The notes under the pieces: model-generated | Database searches by the model: none | The model's input: only the letters and a program-made list of their open reading frames with translations | What the model was told of the DNA's origin: nothing | Shown here: positions 23,351 to 32,131 of the stretch, piece by piece | How the letters are laid out: every line of letters begins with the position of its first letter | How positions within the stretch are numbered: position 1 is the stretch's first letter | NCBI RefSeq assembly: GCF_032271945.1 | Contig: NZ_CP130319.1 | Span: 4,793,001 to 4,857,000 of the forward strand | From: Paenibacillus sp. MBLB1832 | GTDB taxonomy: Bacteria > Bacillota > Bacilli > Paenibacillales > NBRC-103111 | Reading direction: 5' to 3' | Length of the DNA stretch: 64,000 nt | Program-made: the position numbers and the translations under genes

Positions 23351-25744
23351 TCACTTTACTCGAACGTCGCCAGAGATTCCCCACTTCACGAAATGGTAAT
23401 GATCCACCTTCGTTTGTTCAGGAGCATCGGGTCGATCTGCGAAATTTTTAACGCCTGCATACTGATCTGGACTCGTTAAATAGCGATCTCCATCCACGTG
23501 ACGATGCGGACCGTATTGGTTATACGTGCTTGGATAGAGGAGCACTTCGAGTTCATGTGTGCCTTCTTGAATACCCGTTGGCAGCGGAACAGACCACCTC
23601 GGCGCCCAGCACCAACCCAGCTCATTCCCGTTCAGTTTCACAAGCGCCGCATCGGCCCATAGATCCGTGAACTCCAGTGCTGTATAAGCCTCGTCTCCAA
23701 GCAGCGTAATACTTTTGCTAACTGTAATAGGAGTACCGCCAAAAGGAAATCCTGCTGAGATCAGGTTATCACTTGAAATCTCCGATGACAACGGCGTTAG
23801 CACCCATGGCCCTGCCAGCACCCATTGATGCTCATCTTTTTCAAGGAGTGGAGCTTGGCTGCTGACTGCAAATCGCCCCCTAAGAAAGGCAATCGGACAC
23901 ACTTCGCCTTTAGGCAGCGGCACCACTTCTACCAACAGCTTCGCTGCTTTTCCTACAAGCGACGCAGGGACAAGTGCCTCGAATCCATCTTGGGCTAGCG
24001 TCATGTTCAACACTTCACCATTGACCCTAACTTCATTTACTTCATCGTGTATAAAAAGTGTCAAATTACCGATCTGCTCGGCTTGCCGGAGCTGCAGTTC
24101 CGCTCTCAGCAGCCCAATCTCTTGCTCCAGCTCCAGATATACCTGATTCCGCTCTGGTGCCGCCGCCACCCATGGTGTCTGCTTCACAAGCACCGACTCC
24201 GCAGCCGAGACTGCCGCCGATTCCTGTGCAGACAATACTCGCTGCCAATCTTCAGGCGTACAGATCGTAATCCCCGCCATTCGAAGTCGATTCTCCAAGT
24301 CAGGATCTTCCCATCGGCAGCCTTCAGCGAGCAAAACATGGGTATAACCTCGGATCCCGATACGCAGCCTACCGTCCACGAGAATACCCGATTGCTCAAT
24401 CACGCGCTCCTCGGTCAACTCATAGTGAACACCTGCCCCATAGAGGTCTTCGACCAATGCGAGGAACTTCGCATTAAGCAAACCGGATGTGCTCAACGGA
24501 ATTTGCGAGCCATCATGCTCATTCATGAGCATGGCGTCCGACGTCTCGAAAGTGGCCATAATGCCGCGAGTTGGGGTTACAATAAGCACATCTGGCTGCT
24601 TTCTCAAATCTGGCAACCTGACTGCCTGCTCCTGAATGGAGGCGAGCAAGCTTGGAAAAGCTTCCTTCCAAGTGAGATGACAAGGCATGGAAGGTGGCCA
24701 ATCTTGAATCGCTTGCGTTGTAAGCTTGAGCTGATTCAAGTGAAACACGAAATGATCCACGCCATGGCTAGCAAGCCACATTACGTAGTTGGTGAACGAT
24801 TCGGGCGAAACGCCCCACCCGCTGCCGCCCATAGCCTCCACGAGCGAGCCTTCTCTGCCTTGCTGCATCGCAATGGAATGTGCAATGCGCGGATAGAAGT
24901 TGTTGCCAGGGTAACGCTCCAACGCATCAATGGCTGGCGTTTCAACGCAGCGCAACACCTGAAATGCAGAACCGCTATAGGATAGCTGAAAGAACGGACT
25001 TTCCTCCGCTTTCAGATGGGCTGTAAATTTCTTGCCATGCTTCTTGCACCAATCGGCGACAGGCTGATAGAAGTTCGAGACAAGCACGTCCGTCAACATC
25101 TCCCAATACCTAACACGAAATTTCTCATCCCCTTCGCCTGTTGTAAACAGCAGCGGCAATTGCGGAAGCAGCGCTTCGCCATATTTCGCTTCATATTGCG
25201 TAGGGAAACGATCGTCCCAAGGGACCGCGCCTGTTTTGACCGTGATGCCATGGCCATCAAGAAAAGCGACTTCATCCGCGAAGAAGCCTGTTACATAATC
25301 AAAAGCTTCTGGACGCAAACCTTTCCGATAACCTTCATGCGTAATTTCGATGAACGTAGCTGTAGCGAGTGGATCTAACGAGGAGACAGCCGATTTCTCT
25401 CCGAACACCAGCCCTCCACCCTCATCAAAATTCCAATTAACGAACTTACACGTAGAGTCTGGCAATCTCTTAATCACTTCACCGCTAGCAGTTCCTGAAG
25501 GCCAGCCATTCTCATCATAAAGCCAGAAGATCATTCCCGTCTGTTTAGCATACATTATCAAATCCGAGAGGATGTGAAGATAAGCCTCACTCATATAAAC
25601 AGGTTCATTCGGATAAAACCGAGGATGAAAAATAACCCCATCCAGCCCTGCTACTCGAAGCTCATCCAGTTGCGCTTTCAGCTGCTCCAAGTTCAACGCA
25701 TCGTTGATGGACCAAAAACTAAGAAAAGACAATTTGTTTCTCAC
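23351..25744 (-). CDS. Large glycoside hydrolase-like protein
   Basis: 797 residues with a GTG start and AAGGGTG upstream. The N-terminal half looks like a TIM barrel: FLSFWSINDALNLEQLKAQL, then 'GVIFHPRFYPN', 'WLYDENGWPSGTASG' and 'YVTGFFADEVAFLDGHG', a pattern seen in large alpha-L-rhamnosidase-like and related clan-A hydrolases. The acidic residues DEN (about 84-86) and ADE (about 162-164) are candidate catalytic or binding positions. The C-terminal third looks like beta-sandwich sugar-binding domains ('ALEFTDLWADAALVKLNGNELGW'), similar to GH2-type modules. No signal peptide, so probably cytoplasmic. The substrate is not known. Confidence 0.7.
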   Translation of the reverse strand: MRNKLSFLSFWSINDALNLEQLKAQLDELRVAGLDGVIFHPRFYPNEPVYMSEAYLHILSDLIMYAKQTGMIFWLYDENGWPSGTASGEVIKRLPDSTCKFVNWNFDEGGGLVFGEKSAVSSLDPLATATFIEITHEGYRKGLRPEAFDYVTGFFADEVAFLDGHGITVKTGAVPWDDRFPTQYEAKYGEALLPQLPLLFTTGEGDEKFRVRYWEMLTDVLVSNFYQPVADWCKKHGKKFTAHLKAEESPFFQLSYSGSAFQVLRCVETPAIDALERYPGNNFYPRIAHSIAMQQGREGSLVEAMGGSGWGVSPESFTNYVMWLASHGVDHFVFHLNQLKLTTQAIQDWPPSMPCHLTWKEAFPSLLASIQEQAVRLPDLRKQPDVLIVTPTRGIMATFETSDAMLMNEHDGSQIPLSTSGLLNAKFLALVEDLYGAGVHYELTEERVIEQSGILVDGRLRIGIRGYTHVLLAEGCRWEDPDLENRLRMAGITICTPEDWQRVLSAQESAAVSAAESVLVKQTPWVAAAPERNQVYLELEQEIGLLRAELQLRQAEQIGNLTLFIHDEVNEVRVNGEVLNMTLAQDGFEALVPASLVGKAAKLLVEVVPLPKGEVCPIAFLRGRFAVSSQAPLLEKDEHQWVLAGPWVLTPLSSEISSDNLISAGFPFGGTPITVSKSITLLGDEAYTALEFTDLWADAALVKLNGNELGWCWAPRWSVPLPTGIQEGTHELEVLLYPSTYNQYGPHRHVDGDRYLTSPDQYAGVKNFADRPDAPEQTKVDHYHFVKWGISGDVRVK

Positions 25745-25903
25745 TTTTATTACACCCTTTTCCCCAAATGAGCGTCGATTTCGTATTCCATTACATGATG
25801 ATCATAAGGACATCAGGCTAGCTTCTCAATATACACTTTTTCGCCGGATAGCTTTATTAGATAACATGTCTTCACTGAAGGAGCTTCGATGAATTGAAGC
25901 TAA

Positions 25904-25940
25904 AACAGCCCTGCTCGCATTCACTGCGGCAGGGCTGTTG
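25904..25940 (-). terminator. Intrinsic terminator downstream of 25957-26202
   Basis: AACAGCCCTGC pairs with GCAGGGCTGTT around a 15-base loop. On the minus strand the stem runs into TTTTAGC. Confidence 0.7.
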
Positions 25941-25956
25941 TGTTATACCTTTTTCC

Positions 25957-26202
25957 TTAATTAAACTGTTTTAAAACAATAGGTTCATGGTTATAGCGCC
26001 TTTCCTCAATGCGTTGTTCACGATGCGCTTCACGCCATGAACGTATGCAAAGAAGAACAATCCCCATAAAAAGTACAAAACCAAGTACTTTCCACCACAC
26101 ACTCTCTTTAACGGAAGGATTCGTTCCCGCAATCAGTATAACCACAGGGATGAACCAGATGACATTTTCCATATATACACGAATTAATTTCTGTTTTAAC
26201 AA
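25957..26202 (-). CDS. Small membrane protein, unknown
   Basis: 81 residues with two hydrophobic segments (about residues 13-27 and 38-54) and a strongly charged tail (SWREAHREQRIEERRYNHEP). The start is probably a TTG at 26202 after AGGGG; an internal ATG ten codons later lacks a ribosome binding site. Looks like one of the many small membrane proteins of Paenibacillus; role unknown. Confidence 0.55.
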   Translation of the reverse strand: MLKQKLIRVYMENVIWFIPVVILIAGTNPSVKESVWWKVLGFVLFMGIVLLCIRSWREAHREQRIEERRYNHEPIVLKQFN

Positions 26203-26337
26203 GCTGCTCGACCCCTATTTATCGATGAAATGGTTGTACGTTCTCACGTTCTGTATACCGTTCGAAACGCCATTTCACTTTAAGACCGTCATCGACGGTC
26301 GAAGAATCGTCCAATTTATGGAAGTCAGCCAATTCCG

Positions 26338-26565
26338 CTATACCGTTGTATTCGGCGTATCCACGACATCAGGATCCACGGTATTCGTGCTGCCATTCAG
26401 TACATTCTGCAAACTGCCAAAGCTATCCCCCGGTGAAAATGAGTTGGCTCCCGCGAAGATTTTGGAGCTGCTCGTTAGGCTAATAACAAAGGTATCGCCG
26501 ATCTGGACGTTCGAGCCCTGAGTGACGTTGAGGATTTTGAGTCCACCATTTATGATTGCTGGCAT
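26338..26565 (-). CDS. GerPA/GerPF-family spore germination protein
   Basis: 75 residues starting MPAIINGGLKILNVTQG, then 'IQ/NVQIGDTFVISLTSSSKIFAGANSFSPGD' and a C-terminal 'NTVDPDVVDTPN'. This is the GerPF/GerPA signature: the MPAI start, a 'GD-F-ISP-S-SK--AG--SFN-GD' middle and a C-terminal 'DPDV' motif. GerP proteins make the spore coat permeable to germinants and are expressed late in the mother cell. The ATG at 26565 (GGAAG upstream) is preferred over the longer open frame to 26625 because the family begins here. It stands alone instead of in a gerPABCDEF operon. Confidence 0.82.
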   Translation of the reverse strand: MPAIINGGLKILNVTQGSNVQIGDTFVISLTSSSKIFAGANSFSPGDSFGSLQNVLNGSTNTVDPDVVDTPNTTV

Positions 26566-26636
26566 GCTCCAGACACTTCCTTTCAACTCTAGACCATTGT
26601 ATGTGCTGGGGTGCCTATTGGTCACTTGGACAAAAG

Positions 26637-26680
26637 AAAGTGACCCACTTCTAGGTTGGTCTCCTTAGTGGGTCACTTCT
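26637..26680 (-). terminator. Intrinsic terminator of the sulfite-oxidase-like gene
   Basis: AAGTGACCCACTTCTAG and CTTAGTGGGTCACTT pair across about 10 bases. On the minus strand TTTC and further T residues follow. Confidence 0.7.
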
Positions 26681-26688
26681 ATTTCGTA

Positions 26689-27285
26689 CTAATCGAAATC
26701 GTACCTTTCCTCTTTCCATGGATCGCCGTACATATGATACCCGTTTCGCTCCCAAAACCCTGGCTTATCCTTCGCCATGAACTCAATGCCTCGCAGCCAT
26801 TTAGCGCTTTTCCAGAAGTAAAGATGCGGTACCACCATCCGTACCGGTGCACCGTGGTCCGGTGTCAGCAGCACGCCATTATGCCGGATACCGAGGAAGG
26901 ACGTCTCCAACAAGAAGTCCGCCAGCGGCAAATTCGTCGTCCAGCCATGCTCGGCATGCAGCATCACATGTGTCACTTCCGGTTTCAGCTTCACGAGTTG
27001 CATGAGTTCGGAGACTGCAATGCCTTCCCACACATTATCCAGCTTGGACCAAGTTGTCACACAGTGGATATCGTTGGTGAACTCCTTACGCGGAAGCGCC
27101 ATGAAAGCCTTATATGAAAGGGTAACCTCTTCCTCCACTAAGCCAAACAAGCGCAAATCCCATTTGCTCATGTCGTTATAGTAGGGCACAGACCCATAGT
27201 GCAGCACAGGCCAGCCTTGTGTCAGCGTTTGCCCAGGAGGGACACGATCATTCGGATCCCGAGGACCCTTTTGCCCGAATTGCAT
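26689..27285 (-). CDS. Molybdopterin-dependent sulfite-oxidase-like oxidoreductase
   Basis: 198 residues. The cysteine in 'DIHCVTTWSKLDNVWEG' (about residue 74) is the conserved molybdenum ligand of the sulfite oxidase fold. 'HAEHGWTTNLPLADFL' and 'LLTPDHGAPVRMVVPHLYFWKSAKWLRGIEF' complete the cofactor-binding domain, as in the short YuiH-type proteins of Bacillales. No Tat signal, no haem domain and no dimerisation domain are present, so it is likely a small cytosolic molybdoenzyme with an unknown substrate. ATG at 27285 with GGAGGAAG upstream. It lies 24 bases after gcvH and shares its direction, so both may be one transcript. Confidence 0.85.
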   Translation of the reverse strand: MQFGQKGPRDPNDRVPPGQTLTQGWPVLHYGSVPYYNDMSKWDLRLFGLVEEEVTLSYKAFMALPRKEFTNDIHCVTTWSKLDNVWEGIAVSELMQLVKLKPEVTHVMLHAEHGWTTNLPLADFLLETSFLGIRHNGVLLTPDHGAPVRMVVPHLYFWKSAKWLRGIEFMAKDKPGFWERNGYHMYGDPWKEERYDFD

Positions 27286-27309
27286 GGATCTTCCTCCATC
27301 CTTGGAACC

Positions 27310-27699
27310 TTAGTCGTTGCCGATATAAGCACCGTACTCCGCTGCCGTTAACAAGCCTTCCAGCGCATCTGCGCCTGAAATTTCTACCTCAACCATCCAG
27401 CCTTCCGTATAGGAAGCATTGTTGACTAGCTCAGGCGAGCCCTCCAACGTGTCGTTCACCGCTGTTACCTTGCCAGATACAGGGCAGAAAATATCAGAAA
27501 CCGTTTTAACCGATTCCACACTGCCAATGCTCTCATTCGCCGTAACAGCCGCACCGACTTTCGGAAGCTCAACAAAGACAATATCCCCCAACTGATCTTG
27601 GGCAAAATCCGTAATACCAATGCGAACTACCGTATCCGAAAGCTTCTCAACCCACTCATGTTCCTTGGTGTATAACAAATTGGCTTGTACGTTGCTCAT
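27310..27699 (-). CDS. gcvH: Glycine cleavage system H protein
   Basis: 129 residues. The lipoylated lysine is in '[20 protein letters not shown]' (about residue 62). 'YTKEHEWVE' at the N-terminus and '[21 protein letters not shown]' later are standard GcvH features. It shuttles the aminomethyl group between the P, T and L proteins. The start at 27699 ([16 protein letters not shown]) gives the family length; the frame is open five codons further. It is transcribed away from the gcvT-gcvPA-gcvPB operon, with about 170 bases to the riboswitch start. Confidence 0.93.
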   Translation of the reverse strand: MSNVQANLLYTKEHEWVEKLSDTVVRIGITDFAQDQLGDIVFVELPKVGAAVTANESIGSVESVKTVSDIFCPVSGKVTAVNDTLEGSPELVNNASYTEGWMVEVEISGADALEGLLTAAEYGAYIGND

Positions 27700-27802
27700 C
27701 AGTCTACGCCTCACTTACTTACAAATTTTGCTTTTAGCTTAATCTACTGGGAACATCAAAGTCAAGAAGGATGTCCGCTCTCCCCTTCACCAAAAGTTAC
27801 TG

Positions 27803-27833
27803 TTGACAAATAACACCGAATTAGGCGCATAAT
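27803..27833 (+). promoter_or_regulatory. Candidate promoter of the gcvT operon
   Basis: TTGACA at 27803-27808 is a consensus -35. A -10 candidate, CATAAT at 27828-27833, lies 19 bases on, a long spacer; GAATATAAT a few bases later is an alternative. It lies about 40 bases before the glycine riboswitch. Confidence 0.5.
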
Positions 27834-27869
27834 GAATATAATAATGTTAATTAAATATGCGAATGATGA

Positions 27870-28078
27870 TACAGGGAGAGACTGCGGAGTAAGTTGGCAG
27901 CGCCGAAGGAGTAAGCCCATAGCGGTGAATCTCTCAGGCAAAAGGACCTGTGTCGGACGCGACTCTGGAGAGCTTCATGATCTCGTCGATGACGAGGGAA
28001 TTGAACACCCAAGGGGAAACTGGACGGACGCAACGATCCGATCTAGGCAACTCTCAGGTACAAAGGACAGGGGCAAAA
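27870..28078 (+). promoter_or_regulatory. Tandem glycine riboswitch
   Basis: Two aptamers in a row. The first (about 27873-27955) contains GGGAGAGACTGCGG, GCGCCGAAGGAGTAAGCCC and ATCTCTCAGGCAAAAGGACC. The second (about 27960-28076) contains CTCTGGAGAGCTTC, CACCCAAGGGGAAACTGG and CAACTCTCAGGTACAAAGGA. These are the conserved cores of glycine aptamers, and paired aptamers upstream of gcvT are the classic Bacillales arrangement. Glycine binding would turn the operon on. Confidence 0.93.
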
Positions 28079-28118
28079 GGTATGTTTGGGTTGCATACGT
28101 TTTGCTCTTTTTTGCGTT
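28072..28118 (+). terminator. Expression-platform terminator of the glycine riboswitch
   Basis: GCAAAAGGTATG pairs with CATACGTTTTGC around TTTGGGTTG, followed by TCTTTTTTGCG. The stem begins right at the end of the second aptamer, so it can be disrupted when glycine stabilises the aptamers. Confidence 0.82.
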
Positions 28119-28168
28119 TTCTGAAAATGACACCCGGACAATAAGTTGATCGAAAGTGAGGTTCACAC

Positions 28169-29230
28169 ATGGGGAAACGAACACCGCTCTACCCGATTTA
28201 TGCGGAGCATGGCGCGCGAATTATTGATTTTGGGGGCTGGGAACTGCCGGTGCAGTTCACTGGCATTCAGAAAGAGCATGACGCTGTCAGGGGGCAGGCG
28301 GGGCTTTTTGATGTGTCGCATATGGGCGAGGTCCGTGTCCAAGGGCCAGATGCGTTCGCTTTTTTACAGCGGCTAACGACCAATGATGTGGCGAAGCTTT
28401 CGCCAGGCCAATGCCAATACAGTCTGCTTTGCTATGACAATGGCGGCGTGGTTGATGATCTGCTCGTATATAAGCTCGGCGAGGAAAATTATATGCTCGT
28501 CATCAATGCCTCCAATATCGAGAAGGATATCGCCTGGCTGCAGCAGCATGTCACCGACGGCGTACAGCTGACCAACGCTTCGGATGAAACCGCTTTGCTG
28601 GCGTTGCAAGGTCCAAAGGCTGAACAGATTTTAGCCCAATTAACCGACGCTCCACTAGACACCTTGAAAACGTTCCACTTCCTGCCGGACGTGAAGATTG
28701 GCCCTGTCACAACGCTGGTATCCCGCACAGGCTACACGGGTGAAGATGGATTCGAGTTGTATGTGGATCAGGCGGATGCGATTACGCTTTGGAAAATGGT
28801 GCTGGAGGCCGGCACGGACCATGGGCTCATTCCGGCCGGACTGGGCGCCAGGGATACCTTGCGCTTTGAGGCGCGCCTTCCATTATACGGGCAGGAGCTA
28901 TCGCCAGAGATCACGCCGCTTGAGGCGGGGCTTTCCCCTTTTGTCAAACTGAATAAGGGAGAATTCATTGGCCGCGACGCGCTTCAGGCGCAGAAGGAAA
29001 ACGGCGTGCCGCGCAAGCTCGTCGGCATCGAAATGCGTGAACGGGGCATCCCTCGCCCCCATTACACCGTACACGCTAATGGGAAGCAGATTGGCGAAAT
29101 CACGACAGGAACTCAATCCCCAACGTACAAAACGAATGTGGGGCTTGCACTTATTGATACCGCTTATAGTGAACTCGGAACCGAAGTCTATGTTGAAATT
29201 AGAGGCGCGCAGGTGAAGGCGGCTGTTTAA
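28169..29230 (+). CDS. gcvT: Glycine cleavage T protein, C-terminus cut by an IS
   Basis: 353 residues. N-terminal '[25 protein letters not shown]' and 'FDVSHMGEV', then '[14 protein letters not shown]' and '[21 protein letters not shown]', are typical of aminomethyltransferases that make 5,10-methylene-THF. The start has GTGAGG eight bases upstream. The frame stops at TAA exactly where an IS begins: GCT GTT then TAA from the element end. The lost tail is found on the far side of the IS at 30695-30727 and would read VATPFYRKNR, the normal 'V-TPFY-R' end. Loss of ten residues may or may not destroy activity. The insertion also separates gcvT from gcvPA and gcvPB. Confidence 0.92.
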   Translation: MGKRTPLYPIYAEHGARIIDFGGWELPVQFTGIQKEHDAVRGQAGLFDVSHMGEVRVQGPDAFAFLQRLTTNDVAKLSPGQCQYSLLCYDNGGVVDDLLVYKLGEENYMLVINASNIEKDIAWLQQHVTDGVQLTNASDETALLALQGPKAEQILAQLTDAPLDTLKTFHFLPDVKIGPVTTLVSRTGYTGEDGFELYVDQADAITLWKMVLEAGTDHGLIPAGLGARDTLRFEARLPLYGQELSPEITPLEAGLSPFVKLNKGEFIGRDALQAQKENGVPRKLVGIEMRERGIPRPHYTVHANGKQIGEITTGTQSPTYKTNVGLALIDTAYSELGTEVYVEIRGAQVKAAV

Positions 29231-30691
29231 ACTGAACCCTTAGTCAAGGACACTTTGAAAAAAAGGAAGCTATGCTGCACTTAAGAGATGATTCCTGTAC
29301 TGTACAGGAGTCATCTTTTTTAATCCCCACTGGTATCTGTGATGATTGTAATAATGAACATATCGGTTAACTTCTCGTTGCAATTCTACCAAAGTTGTGC
29401 AGTTTAAGCTCTTTACATGATCTTTCATATGACCGAAGAAGGACTCCTGTGGGGCATTGTCCCAGCAATTCCCTCGTCTTGACATTGATTGTCCAATGCC
29501 TTTAGTCTTCAATAATTTCTGGTAGGTCGGGCTCGTGTAATGGCTCCCTTGATCCGAGTGAATGAAGGCATCCTTATGGAGCTTCAAACGCCTCTGCCTC
29601 ATTAACGTTTCAATGGTTCCTGTTGCTAGTGGCAAATGGAGGGATTCGGAGAGGGTATGTGCTAGAAGCTCTCCTGTGGAGGCATCCAAAATAGTCGACA
29701 AATAAGCCGTCTGCGATTTGCCATACGGAAGATAGGTTATGTCGGTGAGCAGCACAAGACCTGGAATTCCTTTCTTGAAATTCCGCTGTAGCTTATTGGG
29801 AAGCGTGCGGTGTTCTTGTGTTGCTTTGGCCATAAGCCGATACGGGTTAGGCTTTCGATGAGGACATACGAGGTCAAATTTTTTCATGAGCCTTCGTATA
29901 CGCTTCAGGTTGTAACAGGTATTATATACGTTCTCCAACGTCATCTTAATGGATCTGGAGCCCTTTTTGTAGCCTTTTCGGTTAAAAGCTTTCTTAATGA
30001 GCGCACCTGCTTGCTCGTCCGCCAGCGCACGCTTCTGGCGCTTGTCCGCAGAGTTCAGGTAATTGTAAAACCCAGATCGAGACACATTAAGCAATTGGCA
30101 AAAGTAACGTGTCATTCGCCCCAAGCCTTGCTGGGCAGCCTCTTGAATCAGTTTGAAACACTCACTTTGGTTTAGGTTTTCCCCGTTTGCTAACAGCCTC
30201 CTTTCGTTCCTGTCTGACTTTTTTACGTATTCTAATTGAGCCTCCAAAAGTCTAATCTTCGCTTCTTGTCTAGCAATGATCTCATCAGGCGACAAGGCAC
30301 GTCTTGAAGGACGCAGCACGGCTTCTTTACGTGAGTCTGCAAGTCCAATGATTCCGTCTTTCTCGTAGGCTTTCTTCCATCGATCTGCACACTGTTCAAT
30401 ACGCTTCAACCCGAGGACTTCCACATGAAACCCACATAATTCAAATATCTCTCTAGGCGTTCTCTTTAACAGGTACTGATCGATGAACAAACGTTTGAAT
30501 TCATCTGAATACGTAATTGATTTTTCACTGACTCGTAAGACATATCGGTTGTTCGTTAATTGCTCCCGTTCGATATGATTAAAGTGTTTTTTACTCATAA
30601 GCTCGCCCCCACTGTTCACTCAAGTATACAAAAAGGTACCCATACACTAAACACTTTTTTTCAAAGTGTCTAGTACATGGGTACCAGTTTA
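29228..30691 (-). mobile_element. IS3-family (IS150-like) insertion sequence
   Basis: 1464 bp. The ends are imperfect inverted repeats: TAAACTGAACCCTTAGTCAA on the left, and TAAACTGGTACCCATGTACT on the right read inward, both continuing into GACACTTTGAAAAAAAG. GTT at 29225-29227 and 30692-30694 is the 3-bp target duplication usual for the IS150 group. One transposase gene lies inside on the minus strand. The insertion interrupts gcvT; joining the flanks without one GTT restores the reading frame exactly. Confidence 0.93.
29270..30598 (-). CDS. IS3-family transposase (IS150-like)
   Basis: 442 residues. An N-terminal helix-turn-helix region ('SDEFKRLFIDQYLLKRTPREIFELCGF') is followed by a coiled-coil ('EIIARQEAKIRLLEAQLEYVKK') and the rve integrase core with DDE residues at 'LLTDITYL', 'FIHSDQGSHYTS' and 'QESFFGHMKD'. 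Most IS150-group elements split this into two frames joined by -1 frameshifting; here one continuous frame encodes both parts. The start is the ATG at 30598 after GGGGGCGAG; the frame is open seven codons further. The catalytic residues are intact, so the element may be active. Confidence 0.9.
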   Translation of the reverse strand: MSKKHFNHIEREQLTNNRYVLRVSEKSITYSDEFKRLFIDQYLLKRTPREIFELCGFHVEVLGLKRIEQCADRWKKAYEKDGIIGLADSRKEAVLRPSRRALSPDEIIARQEAKIRLLEAQLEYVKKSDRNERRLLANGENLNQSECFKLIQEAAQQGLGRMTRYFCQLLNVSRSGFYNYLNSADKRQKRALADEQAGALIKKAFNRKGYKKGSRSIKMTLENVYNTCYNLKRIRRLMKKFDLVCPHRKPNPYRLMAKATQEHRTLPNKLQRNFKKGIPGLVLLTDITYLPYGKSQTAYLSTILDASTGELLAHTLSESLHLPLATGTIETLMRQRRLKLHKDAFIHSDQGSHYTSPTYQKLLKTKGIGQSMSRRGNCWDNAPQESFFGHMKDHVKSLNCTTLVELQREVNRYVHYYNHHRYQWGLKKMTPVQYRNHLLSAA

Positions 30692-30694
30692 GTT

Positions 30695-30727
30695 GTGGCT
30701 ACCCCTTTTTATCGCAAAAACCGCTAA
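30695..30727 (+). pseudogene. gcvT: Detached 3' end of gcvT
   Basis: After the right target duplication the sequence reads Val-Ala-Thr-Pro-Phe-Tyr-Arg-Lys-Asn-Arg-stop, in frame with the truncated gcvT once the IS and one GTT are removed. It shows the original gcvT end and that gcvPA followed about 45 bases later. Confidence 0.9.
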
Positions 30728-30772
30728 ACGCGAATCCTATATCCCCCTAAGGCTGGAAGGAGCTTGTACGTC

Positions 30773-32131
30773 ATGAAGCATCGTTATTTACCGATTACCG
30801 AACAGGATCAACAGGAAATGTTAGGTGCCATCGGCATTTCCTCCATGGAAGAGCTATTTCAAGACATTCCGCAGGGAGTCCGATTTCAAGGTGAGCTGCA
30901 AGTAGGCGAGGCACTCAGCGAGCAAGGTCTGCTCCGCTATATGCGCGAGCTTGCGGGGCGCAACGCGGACTTCCAGCGCTACGCCAGCTTCCTCGGCGCT
31001 GGCATTTACGATCATCACCTCCCCGTGGTGATTAATCATGTGATCTCGCGGTCCGAATTCTATACCGCGTATACGCCTTACCAACCGGAAATCAGCCAAG
31101 GGGAGCTGCAGGCGATTTTCGAATTTCAATCGTACATCTGTGAGCTCACCGGCATGGCCGTAGCGAACGCCTCGATGTACGATGGCGCGACGGCGCTGGC
31201 CGAAGCAGGCGCCTTAGCCAGCGGAGCGACGAAGCGCAGCCGTCTGCTCGTATCGCGCGCAGTGCACCCCGAGGCGCGCGCTGTCTTGCGCACGACCGCC
31301 CGCGGGCTGAACTTGGACGTCGTCGAGATCGCCGTTACACCCGAAGGTGTAACGGACCTTGGCGACCTCGCGTCCAAGATCGCGAGCGACGAGCCCGCGG
31401 CCGTCATCCTCCAATCGCCGAATTTCTTCGGCTGCTTGGAGGATGTCGCGGCGGCCCGCCCGCTCGCGCACGGCGCGGGCGCATTGCTCGTCGTGAGCGC
31501 GAATCCGCTCACGCTCGGCTTGCTCGAAGCGCCAGGCAAGCTCGGCGCTGACATCGTCGTCGGCGACTGCCAGCCGCTCGGCATCCCAGCTGCGCTGGGC
31601 GGGCCGAGCTGCGGCTACTTCGCCGTCGCGGAGAGCTTGATGCGCCGCATGCCTGGGCGCATCGTGGGTCAAACCGTCGACCGCGCTGGGAAACGCGGTT
31701 TCGTTCTTACGCTCCAAGCGCGGGAGCAGCATATCCGACGTGAGAAAGCCACGTCAAACATCTGCTCCAACCAGGCGCTTCTCGCGCTTTGCGCATCCGT
31801 GTACTTGTCCACGATGGGCAAGCAAGGCATCCAGGACGTTGGCAAACTCAACGTCCAAAAAGCCCACTACGCGGCGAACCTCCTCGCCGCCTCGGATCGA
31901 TTGTCGCTGCCGTTCGCTGGCAGCTACTTCAATGAGTTTGCCGTCAAGTTCCCAGACGGCACGAACATCACGGAGCTGAACGAGCAGCTCCTCCAGCGAG
32001 GCATCATCGGCGGCTACGATCTCGGCCGCGACTATCCAGAGCTGGCAGGCCATATGTTAATCGCCGTCACAGAGCAACGTACACGTGAGGATATCGAGAA
32101 CTTCGCAGCTGCATTGGAGGAACTTGTATGA
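30773..32131 (+). CDS. gcvPA: Glycine dehydrogenase (decarboxylating) subunit 1
   Basis: 452 residues, the length of the N-terminal P-protein subunit in bacteria with a split enzyme. Recognisable blocks are '[17 protein letters not shown]' (N-terminus), '[21 protein letters not shown]', '[20 protein letters not shown]' and '[19 protein letters not shown]'. With subunit 2 it decarboxylates glycine and loads GcvH. The ATG at 30773 has AAGGAG ten bases upstream; a TTG three codons earlier sits too close to that site. Because of the IS, transcription from the riboswitch must cross 1.4 kb of oppositely oriented DNA to reach it, unless a promoter near the IS end drives it. GC-rich in its middle part. 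Confidence 0.93.
   Translation: MKHRYLPITEQDQQEMLGAIGISSMEELFQDIPQGVRFQGELQVGEALSEQGLLRYMRELAGRNADFQRYASFLGAGIYDHHLPVVINHVISRSEFYTAYTPYQPEISQGELQAIFEFQSYICELTGMAVANASMYDGATALAEAGALASGATKRSRLLVSRAVHPEARAVLRTTARGLNLDVVEIAVTPEGVTDLGDLASKIASDEPAAVILQSPNFFGCLEDVAAARPLAHGAGALLVVSANPLTLGLLEAPGKLGADIVVGDCQPLGIPAALGGPSCGYFAVAESLMRRMPGRIVGQTVDRAGKRGFVLTLQAREQHIRREKATSNICSNQALLALCASVYLSTMGKQGIQDVGKLNVQKAHYAANLLAASDRLSLPFAGSYFNEFAVKFPDGTNITELNEQLLQRGIIGGYDLGRDYPELAGHMLIAVTEQRTREDIENFAAALEELV

Noticed and set aside
24047-24985. 312-codon plus-strand ORF inside the glycoside hydrolase gene
   Set aside because: It is antisense to a well-supported protein, has an unlikely composition rich in Arg, Gln, Leu and Cys, and has no ribosome binding site.
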